Source: Phaeodactylibacter sp964397205 (lineage in GTDB: Bacteria > Bacteroidota > Bacteroidia > Chitinophagales > Saprospiraceae). Taken from it: a stretch of DNA of 15,560 bases. Shown here piece after piece: positions 6,468 through 12,919 of the stretch. The translations under genes and the position numbers were made by a program. The stretch spans positions 1-15,560 of the forward strand of contig CAYNIT010000090.1 in the NCBI GenBank assembly GCA_964397205.1, in the 5' to 3' direction. Position 1 is the stretch's first letter; each line of letters starts with the position of its first letter. Below the pieces are notes generated by a model. That model ran no database searches and was not told the origin of the DNA. It worked only from the letters and a program-made list of their open reading frames with translations.

Positions 6468-6694
6468 TAATCAGCTGTACAAGCAAAATTCGTCCAAGGG
6501 CAACATAATTTCGTCTATGGAGTTTTTATTACGCTGGATAAAGCCCAATATTGTGTGCCAAATAAGCCTGGCGGTGAAGGACAAGATGGCGCGACGGCCT
6601 TGAAAAGCCGATTGTATCGTTTTATTGCAGAAATTGCCATCTTCAACTTTTGTGCTCTTTCACCAACAGTTCAATTTAAAAACTTCAAGTCCTA
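6468..6694 (+). other. Intergenic leader region upstream of the M16 operon
   Basis: These 227 bases separate the transporter from the M16 pair. A weak hairpin CGGC/GCCG lies near 6596-6611. There is no clear terminator behind the transporter and no exact Bacteroidota promoter match. The A/T-rich stretch just before 6695 suits initiation without a Shine-Dalgarno site. Confidence 0.45.
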
Positions 6695-8026
6695 ATGATG
6701 AAGATCAAATGCTTACTTTCTGCGCTGTTTGCTTTGCTGCTCTTCACAGCAGCGCCCGCACAGCAAATGAACATTAAATACGAATCCTACACCCTGGACA
6801 ACGGGCTGGATGTCATCCTACACCAGGATAAAAGCACCCCTATTGTCACCGTTGGGGTAATGTACCACGTAGGTTCTAAAAATGAGAACCCGGACCGCAC
6901 CGGTTTTGCCCACTTCTTCGAGCACCTGCTTTTTGAGGGCTCCGAAAACATTGAACGCGGAGAGTTTTCGGAATACGTTCAAAACGCCGGCGGGCAGCTC
7001 AATGCCTATACCAGCAACGATGTTACTTTCTATTTTGAGACCCTGCCCTCCAACCAGTTGGAGCTTGGCCTGTGGCTGGAGTCAGAGCGCATGTTGCACG
7101 CCAAGGTAGACGAAAAAGGCATTGAAACCCAACGCGAGGTCGTCAAAGAAGAAATGCGGCAGCGCTACGATAACAGCCCCTACGGCACCTTCCTGCTCGA
7201 AGTGCTTAAGCGCGCCTACAAGAAGTTCCCCTACCGCTGGCCGACCATCGGCTCCATGGAGCACCTCAATGCAGCCACCGAGGAAGACTACATTAGTTTC
7301 TACAAAAACTACTACGTGCCGAATAACGCCGTATTGGTCCTGGCGGGTGATTTTGAAAAAAAACAAGCCAAGTCCTGGATCGAGCAGTACTTTGGCGACA
7401 TCCCGAAGAAGCCAGGCAGCTTCTACCGCCCCGATGTAGAGGAGCCGCCTTTGGGCGGCGAGGTACGCGATACCATTTTCGACGAGGTGCAACTGCCAGC
7501 GGTATTCCAGACCTACCGCATCCCTTCTACCAACAGCGACGACATCTACGCAGTAGAAATGCTGGCGAAGCTCCTGTCCGAAGGCGAAAGCTCCCGCATG
7601 AAAAAAGCATTGGTGGACGAGCAGGAAAAGGCGCTGACGGTTCAGAATGTCATCCTGGCGCTCGAGGGCCCCAGCCTGGCCATTTCCTTCGCCATCGCTA
7701 ATGCTGGCGTAGATGCCAAAGCGGTGGAAGAAGCCATGGAAGCCGAAATCAAAAAGGTACAGGAGGAGCTGATCAGCGAAAAGGAATTCCAGAAACTGCT
7801 CAACCAAGTGGAAACGGAGTTTTACTCCAGCAACGCCACCACTTTCGGCGTCGCCAACAGCTTGGCTACCTACCACACCATCAGCGGCGATCCGGAGCTG
7901 ATCAATACAGAATTGGAGGAGTACAAAAAGGTGACGCGCCAGGACATCAAGCGTGTAGCCAATGAGTACTTCACCACGGACAATCGCGTGGTGCTCTATT
8001 ACCTGCCGAAGCCGGCACAGCCGTAA
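6695..8026 (+). CDS. M16 zinc peptidase, catalytic subunit
   Basis: This 443-aa secreted or periplasmic insulinase-family protein has a signal peptide (MMKIKCLLSALFALLLFTAAPA, with cleavage likely before QQ). The inverted zinc motif HFFEH lies at residues 73-77 (H73, E76 catalytic, H77). The downstream zinc glutamate lies in REVVKEEMRQRYDN (E152 or E153), at the 74-76-residue spacing typical of M16. The second half has the second M16 lobe, but its glycine-rich loop reads GESSRMKKALVDEQEKALTV, without the R/Y pair that positions substrate. The length fits a single M16B half. The next gene, 48 nt on, supplies the complementary half, so the two are expected to form a heterodimeric protease. The substrate is unknown. 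Family and catalytic competence are well supported. Confidence 0.94.
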   Translation: MMKIKCLLSALFALLLFTAAPAQQMNIKYESYTLDNGLDVILHQDKSTPIVTVGVMYHVGSKNENPDRTGFAHFFEHLLFEGSENIERGEFSEYVQNAGGQLNAYTSNDVTFYFETLPSNQLELGLWLESERMLHAKVDEKGIETQREVVKEEMRQRYDNSPYGTFLLEVLKRAYKKFPYRWPTIGSMEHLNAATEEDYISFYKNYYVPNNAVLVLAGDFEKKQAKSWIEQYFGDIPKKPGSFYRPDVEEPPLGGEVRDTIFDEVQLPAVFQTYRIPSTNSDDIYAVEMLAKLLSEGESSRMKKALVDEQEKALTVQNVILALEGPSLAISFAIANAGVDAKAVEEAMEAEIKKVQEELISEKEFQKLLNQVETEFYSSNATTFGVANSLATYHTISGDPELINTELEEYKKVTRQDIKRVANEYFTTDNRVVLYYLPKPAQP

Positions 8027-8074
8027 CTCCTGACGCTCCACATTCTACCAATCAAAAAGACAAAAAAGACCATA

Positions 8075-10162
8075 ATGAGTATTAAGAATTTTTTCCTATA
8101 CGCTTTACCACTCTGCTTCCTGGCGCTGGCCGTGCAGGCGCAGGATGACGATTTCCGAAAAAACGCCCCCGAGCCTGGGCCCGCGCCCAAAGTTGAGCTC
8201 GGCGAATACGAGGAATTCACCCTCGATAACGGCCTGCAGGTGATCGTGGTAGAGAACCACAAATTGCCCAAAGTCACTTTTCAGCTGCTGGTGGACGTAC
8301 CGCCGATGGCTCAGGGCGAAAAAGCCGGCATGGAAACCATGGCCGGCGAGTTGCTCAGCCGCGGCACCGATGAGCGCTCCAAGGCCGAAATTGACGAAGC
8401 CGTAGACTTCATCGGCGCCAGCCTGAGCACCAGCTCCAATGGCGCCTTCGCCAGCTGCCTCAGCAAACACAAGGAGACGCTTCTCAGCATCATGTCAGAG
8501 GTGGTGCTGCAGCCTGCTTTCCCGGCGGAAGAATTCGATAAGGTCAAGCAGCAGCAAGTGTCTCAGCTGGCGCTGCGCGATTCTGACCCCAACGCGATAA
8601 AAGGCACGGTGGCGGATGTCATGCGCTACGGCAGCGGCCACCCCTACGGAGAGGTAGTTACAGAGGAAACCCTCAACAACATCAAGGTGGAGGACTGCAA
8701 GCAGTACTACATGGACTACTTCAAGCCTAATATCAGCTACTTGGCTTTCATTGGCGATATCAAAGTCAAGGAGGCCAAAAAGCTGGCGAAGCAATACTTC
8801 GGCAGCTGGCAACGAGGCAACGTCAGCAAGGAGTTCTACGAGCGGCCCACCCCCCCCGATACTACGCAAGTCAATTTCGTACACGTAGATGGTGCTTCTC
8901 AATCCAATATTACCATCACCTACCCCATCAACCTGAAGTACGGCAGCGAGGATGCCATCCCGGCTTCCGTGCTGAATGCTGTGCTCGGCGGCGGTGGTTT
9001 GTCCAGCCGGCTGAATAAGAACATCCGGGAAGACAAAGGATATACCTACGGTGTCTCCTCTTCCATCCGCCCCGACCAGCTGATCGGATACTTCTCCGCC
9101 GGCGGCAGCGTGCGCAACGAAGTGACTGACAGCGCCGTAGTGGCTATGCTTGAAGAAATCAACCGCCTGCGCGAAGAGCTGGTGCCGCAGTCCGAACTGG
9201 AAGGCATCAAGGCATACATCTTCGGTAGTTTCGCCCGCAGCACCGAGCGCCCGGAAACGGTAGCCCGTTTTGCACTCAACACAGCTCGCTACAAGCTCCC
9301 TAAGGACTACTACCGCACCTATCTGGAAAAAGTAGAGGCAGTCACGCCGGAGCGGCTCCTGGAAATTGCTAAAAAGTACATCCTGACCGACCAAGCGCAT
9401 GTGGTAGTAGTCGGCAATAAAGACGAAGTAGCAGAATCGCTCGAGCGAGTCGGCGAAGTCAAATTCTTCAGCAAAACTGGCGAACCCGTAAAGACATCTG
9501 GCTCGGTAGTGCCGGAAGGCATGACCGGCGCTGATGTCATCGACAAGTACATCGAAGCGGTTGGAGGCAAAGAGCAGCTCAAATCGGTAGAAGACATGAT
9601 GATGAAAATGAGTACTACCGTACAGGGCGCCAGCCTCATGATCGAACGCAAGCAGAAGGCGCCGGGCAAGATGGCCATGGTAGTCTCCATGAATGGCAAT
9701 GTCATGAATGAGACCCGCTTCGACGGGGAGAAAGGCTTTGTCTCGCAGATGGGGCAAAAAAAGATGATCGAAGGCGAAGAGGCAGAAGGGCTTAAAGAAC
9801 AAGCTGTAATCTTCCCTGAACTGAATTATGAAGACAAAGGCTACACGCTGGAGCTGAAAGGCGTAGAACCAGTCAATGGCGAAGATGCCTACAAACTGAT
9901 CGTCATGGATGAGAACGGCGATAAGACGACCGAATTCTACAGTGTAGAAACTGGTATGAAGCTCAAGGAAGTCAGTACACAGGAAGGCCCGCAGGGTGAA
10001 AGCACTGTAACCAATGAATTCAAAGATTACCGGGAAGTCAACGGCATCATGATACCCTATGAGATGAAAACCATAGGAGCCATGCCTATGCCGATGACCA
10101 TGAAGGTAGAAGAGGTGCAAATCAACGAAGGCATCTCTGACGACACCTTCAAGGTGGAGTAA
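8075..10162 (+). CDS. M16 peptidase partner subunit (zinc site lost) with LolA-like C-terminal domain
   Basis: This 695-aa protein has a signal peptide ending ALAVQA before QDDDF. Residues about 45-465 form the two M16 lobes. At the zinc position the sequence reads GMETMAGELLSRG, so H, E and H are replaced by T88, G91 and E92: the metal site is gone. The second lobe keeps the glycine loop LGGGGLSSRL and the pair R318/Y325 (IREDKGYTYG), the typical non-metal subunit pattern. From about residue 482 (GADVIDKYIEAVGGKEQLKSV) to the end is a beta-rich domain resembling LolA/outer-membrane lipoprotein-sorting folds, ending in FKVE. The leader is A-rich with AAAAAGAC twice. It is followed by a strong terminator. 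The role is inferred from M16B heterodimers. Confidence 0.92.
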   Translation: MSIKNFFLYALPLCFLALAVQAQDDDFRKNAPEPGPAPKVELGEYEEFTLDNGLQVIVVENHKLPKVTFQLLVDVPPMAQGEKAGMETMAGELLSRGTDERSKAEIDEAVDFIGASLSTSSNGAFASCLSKHKETLLSIMSEVVLQPAFPAEEFDKVKQQQVSQLALRDSDPNAIKGTVADVMRYGSGHPYGEVVTEETLNNIKVEDCKQYYMDYFKPNISYLAFIGDIKVKEAKKLAKQYFGSWQRGNVSKEFYERPTPPDTTQVNFVHVDGASQSNITITYPINLKYGSEDAIPASVLNAVLGGGGLSSRLNKNIREDKGYTYGVSSSIRPDQLIGYFSAGGSVRNEVTDSAVVAMLEEINRLREELVPQSELEGIKAYIFGSFARSTERPETVARFALNTARYKLPKDYYRTYLEKVEAVTPERLLEIAKKYILTDQAHVVVVGNKDEVAESLERVGEVKFFSKTGEPVKTSGSVVPEGMTGADVIDKYIEAVGGKEQLKSVEDMMMKMSTTVQGASLMIERKQKAPGKMAMVVSMNGNVMNETRFDGEKGFVSQMGQKKMIEGEEAEGLKEQAVIFPELNYEDKGYTLELKGVEPVNGEDAYKLIVMDENGDKTTEFYSVETGMKLKEVSTQEGPQGESTVTNEFKDYREVNGIMIPYEMKTIGAMPMPMTMKVEEVQINEGISDDTFKVE

Positions 10163-10191
10163 TCCGGCTGGCCAGACGGTTCCCTCGCATT

Positions 10192-10224
10192 CAAGCCCTC
10201 TCTTTTGCACAAAGAGAGGGCTTG
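10192..10224 (+). terminator. Strong stem-loop terminator of the M16 operon
   Basis: CAAGCCCTCTCTTT (10192-10205) pairs perfectly with AAAGAGAGGGCTTG (10211-10224), a 14-bp stem with loop TGCAC. It starts 30 nt after the stop of the second M16 gene and is followed by TTATTGTAA. The sequence shows an intrinsic-type terminator with a short, interrupted U-tract. The near-symmetry could make it work in both directions. Confidence 0.85.
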
Positions 10225-10238
10225 TTATTGTAACTTGC

Positions 10239-10259
10239 AGCCATTATTGCATTATGGCT
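10239..10259. repeat. Short inverted repeat upstream of the asparaginase gene
   Basis: AGCCAT (10239-10244) and ATGGCT (10254-10259) flank a 9-nt spacer. It lies between the terminator and the asparaginase-like gene. A second small palindrome, GGCGAGTCGCC, is at 10279-10289. No promoter consensus was recognised around them. Confidence 0.3.
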
Positions 10260-10336
10260 TAGGCAAGGCGGGCTGACAGGCGAGTCGCCCCTGCTAGTGC
10301 CGGAAGCCAAGGGCAAAGAGCTGTAAATCGGACTAC

Positions 10337-10831
10337 ATGATACAGGTGTTCGTTACCGGAGGCACTTTTGACAAGGAGTATAACTACATCTCAGGAGAGT
10401 TGTATTTCAAGGATACCCACCTGCCAGCCATGTTCGAGCGGGGGCGGTGTACTTTGGACATCGACTTCAAAACCCTGATGATGCTTGACAGTATGGACAT
10501 GCGCGAGGAGGATCGGGAGATCATCGCCTACAACTGCCGGCGCTGCCCCTGCGAAAAGATACTGATCACCCACGGTACAGACCGCATGGTGGAAACCGCC
10601 CGCTATTTGGCGCAAGCCGGCATGAAGGAAAAGACCGTAGTGCTGACTGGTGCTATGATCCCCTACGCATTCGGTACATCTTCCGACGGTTTTTTCAATT
10701 TGGGCAGTGCTTTGGCCTTCGTTCAGGTGCTTCCCGCTGGGGTTTATGTAGTTATGAACGGGCAGTACTTCGCCTGGGATGCGGTGCGCAAGAACACCAA
10801 AACCGGATTTTTTGAAGAAATCAATTCCTAG
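10337..10831 (+). CDS. Single-domain asparaginase-like protein
   Basis: This 164-aa protein corresponds only to the N-terminal catalytic domain of type I/II L-asparaginases, which are normally about 330 aa with a C-terminal domain. It keeps the key residues: the nucleophile loop VTGGTFDK (T10), DSMDM near 51-55, HGTDRM (T81, D82), and the lysine of KTVVLTGAMIP (K99). It then ends after DGFFNLGSALAFV and a final strand/helix. No frameshift is visible: the stop is followed within 3 nt by a new gene, so the short form looks real. There is no signal peptide, so it should be cytoplasmic. It may hydrolyse asparagine or a related amide. In tetrameric asparaginases the C-terminal domain helps complete the active site, so activity is uncertain. 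Confidence 0.85.
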   Translation: MIQVFVTGGTFDKEYNYISGELYFKDTHLPAMFERGRCTLDIDFKTLMMLDSMDMREEDREIIAYNCRRCPCEKILITHGTDRMVETARYLAQAGMKEKTVVLTGAMIPYAFGTSSDGFFNLGSALAFVQVLPAGVYVVMNGQYFAWDAVRKNTKTGFFEEINS

Positions 10832-10834
10832 TTC

Positions 10835-11059
10835 ATGGAGTACCTGGGTTTGTTGCTGGAAATACTGTTTTTGGGCTTTGGCCTCTATCTGTACCTGCTG
10901 GCCATCGGCAAGATGCAAGCCAAAGACCCGGAGGCGGCAGAGCGGCTGGAAGCTTTCCGCAAGCGCAATGCCTGGTGGATGCGTATCGGCGGCCTGGCCA
11001 TCATGGCCCTTATGCTGGTCAACATTTACCTGCACATTGTACAGCTCTGGGGCAGTTGA
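10835..11059 (+). CDS. Small two-helix membrane protein
   Basis: This 74-aa protein is not a family I recognise. It has a hydrophobic N-terminal helix (about residues 4-24, YLGLLLEILFLGFGLYLYLL), a charged middle (QAKDPEAAERLEAFRKRN) and a second helix (about 49-69) ending HIVQLWGS. The ATG lies 3 nt after the stop of the asparaginase-like gene, so the two are almost certainly co-transcribed and perhaps translationally coupled. The charge pattern suggests both ends face outward with a cytoplasmic loop. A functional link to the asparaginase-like protein is possible, but the sequence shows only adjacency. Confidence 0.75.
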   Translation: MEYLGLLLEILFLGFGLYLYLLAIGKMQAKDPEAAERLEAFRKRNAWWMRIGGLAIMALMLVNIYLHIVQLWGS

Positions 11060-11206
11060 GCTTCGCCGGCGGCACAGTGGTGTGTATCTTGAATAAATTT
11101 CTTAATATTGCAACGCAAAATTTATAATCTGTTTGCGGAACTGGAGATAAAGCTTGCCTTGTGGAAAACGCTTTGGCCAATAATCCTGAAATCTCATCTA
11201 TTCAAC

Positions 11207-12820
11207 ATGAAAAGAAGTATCCTATTCCTACTAAGTTTATTGTTCCTCGGCGCATCTGGCCTGCTGGCTCAGGAGGACAATTTCTACGAAGCCGATAAAA
11301 TTCAGGAAATCAAAATCAAGTTTGAGCAGGACAACTGGCGCTACTTGCTGGACTCCCTGCGCTACAACGGAGATGGATTGCTGATCGGCTCAGCGGAAAT
11401 CAACGGCCGGCGCTTCAACGACATCGGAGTGCGCTACCGGGAAAGCCGCTCCTTCCAGCCGGGCAACAAGCGCAACAGCCTGTACATCAAGCTCAACTTC
11501 ATCGACAAAGAGCAAAACTACCAGGGGCACAGCTCCGTCAAACTCTCCAGCGCGCTGCGCGACCCCAGCATGGTGCGCGAAGTATTCGGCTACGAAATTG
11601 CCCGCCGCTACATGCCGGCGCCCGAAGCCAACTACGCCCGAGTGCTGATCAACGGAGAGTACTACGGCTTATTCGTCAATGTAGAAAACATCGACGATGC
11701 CTTCCTGGCCAAGCACTTTGGCAACAGCAACGGCACCTTCATACGCTGTGCGCCCAATCTTGTGGACAGCGAGCCCAGCGGATGCAAAGCCGATGTCTAC
11801 GGCTCCCTCCAATTTGACGAAAGCGCCAAGTGCTACCTCCACAACTTCCAGCTGCTCTCTGAATCCGGCTGGGATGACCTCATAGAGCTGACCTACGTGC
11901 TCAACCAAAAGCCGGATGAAGTCAGCCGAGTACTTAATGTAGACCGCACCCTGTGGATGCTGGCCTTCAACAACGTGCTGGTCAACCTCAGCAGCTACAC
12001 CGGCCGCTACAGCGAAAACTACTACCTCTACCGCGACAGCCAGGGCAAGTTCAACCCCATCCTCTTCGACCTTAACCTTTGTTTCGGCAGCTATAAAAAC
12101 ACGGGAATTGGCTCCGACCTCAAGCTGAAGGAATTACAAACCATGAACCCGCTCCTGCATGTTGACAATGCCGCCAAGCCCCTGATCAGCAAGTTGATCA
12201 GCAACGAAGATTACAAGAAAATTTACTACGCCCATATCCGCTCTATCGTGAACGACTTCTTCCGCAAGGATCAATACATTGAGCGGGTCAAAGAGCTTCA
12301 AACTTTGATCGAGGAGCCCTTCGAGGAAGACAAAAACCGTTACTACTCCATGGAAGACTTCAACGCCAGCCTGGATAAAACCATTGGCAAGCGCAGCCGC
12401 ATCCCCGGGCTGAAGGAGCTCATGACGCCGCGTACAGAATATCTCAAAGAAAAAGTGGTGCTCTCGGTAGTGCCCCCTGAAGTCAGCGAGGTGACAGTAA
12501 GCAGCCGGGAGAAATTTTCCTCCGAGCGGGTTACAAAATTCAAGATACAAGCGCGGGTGGACAAGTTTCCAACCAATGTGCAGCTTTACTACCGCTACGA
12601 CGAAAACAGCCCCTTTGAAGCCGTTAAAATGCTCGATGACGGCCGCCACAACGATGGCGAGGCGGGCGACAGCGTCTTCGGCGTGGTCGTGAAGCCCACC
12701 GACGGCGCTACCAAGATTCAGTACTACATCTTCGCAGAGAATGCGAAGGCCGTAGCCTACGATCCGCCCCGGTACATGTACGAACAGCACACCTCAAGCC
12801 TGGAAGAACTCAACAATTGA
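11207..12820 (+). CDS. Secreted CotH-like kinase with Ig-like C-terminal domain (copy 1)
   Basis: This 537-aa protein has a signal peptide (MKRSILFLL to GLLA, then QEDN). Residues about 30-415 match the CotH fold: IKIKFEQDNW, IGVRYRES, LYIKLNF (K95), LRDPSMVREVFGYEIARRY, GLFVNVENIDD (E160), WMLAFNNVLVNL, and NYYLYRD followed by ILFDLNLCFG (D288, likely metal-binding). CotH proteins are atypical protein kinases; B. subtilis CotH phosphorylates spore-coat proteins. The motif usually reading RxKGNSS is RYRESRS here, so activity is less certain than for copy 2. Residues 425-527 form a beta domain with MLDDGRHNDGEAGDSVFG. Three cysteines (C181, C193, C209) match those of copy 2. Start ATG at 11207 is chosen because the signal peptide begins there; TTG at 11108 is too far upstream. 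No type IX sorting domain is present. Confidence 0.9.
   Translation: MKRSILFLLSLLFLGASGLLAQEDNFYEADKIQEIKIKFEQDNWRYLLDSLRYNGDGLLIGSAEINGRRFNDIGVRYRESRSFQPGNKRNSLYIKLNFIDKEQNYQGHSSVKLSSALRDPSMVREVFGYEIARRYMPAPEANYARVLINGEYYGLFVNVENIDDAFLAKHFGNSNGTFIRCAPNLVDSEPSGCKADVYGSLQFDESAKCYLHNFQLLSESGWDDLIELTYVLNQKPDEVSRVLNVDRTLWMLAFNNVLVNLSSYTGRYSENYYLYRDSQGKFNPILFDLNLCFGSYKNTGIGSDLKLKELQTMNPLLHVDNAAKPLISKLISNEDYKKIYYAHIRSIVNDFFRKDQYIERVKELQTLIEEPFEEDKNRYYSMEDFNASLDKTIGKRSRIPGLKELMTPRTEYLKEKVVLSVVPPEVSEVTVSSREKFSSERVTKFKIQARVDKFPTNVQLYYRYDENSPFEAVKMLDDGRHNDGEAGDSVFGVVVKPTDGATKIQYYIFAENAKAVAYDPPRYMYEQHTSSLEELNN
11951..11986 (+). repeat. 36-nt identical segment shared by the CotH paralogs, copy 1
   Basis: The stretch encoding LWMLAFNNVLVN is identical over 36 nt to 13691-13726. 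The paralogs are otherwise clearly diverged in DNA, so this block is striking. It may reflect a recent patch of gene conversion or strong constraint on a conserved helix. Confidence 0.8.
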
Positions 12821-12846
12821 GTTGACTTAAGCCAGAATTGGCCATA

Positions 12847-12891
12847 AATTGCGGAGTCCTTGTTCAACTAATGACAGGGGGGTCCGCAATT
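12847..12891 (+). terminator. Long inverted repeat between the two CotH genes
   Basis: AATTGCGGA (12847-12855) and TCCGCAATT (12883-12891) pair perfectly. Past one G-G mismatch the stem extends with a G-U pair and two G-C pairs around a 19-nt loop. It begins 26 nt after the copy 1 stop and ends 28 nt before the copy 2 ATG. No U-run follows, so it could be a terminator, an attenuator, or an operator. A possible promoter, TTG-N20-TAAATTG (12822-12851), overlaps its left arm. Confidence 0.5.
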
Positions 12892-12919
12892 CGTATTTAG
12901 CACACATGCAATCTGACCT

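Noticed and set aside
8495..10210. Long minus-strand open frame (571 codons) opposite the second M16 gene
   Set aside because: It lies entirely over a clear M16 gene, resembles no family, and is explained by codon bias leaving the opposite frame open.
10337..10831. Frameshifted remnant of a full-length asparaginase
   Set aside because: No remnant of the C-terminal domain is seen in any frame after the stop, and an intact small gene starts 3 nt later.
11108..11206. N-terminal extension of CotH copy 1 from TTG at 11108
   Set aside because: It would bury the clear signal peptide that starts at 11207.
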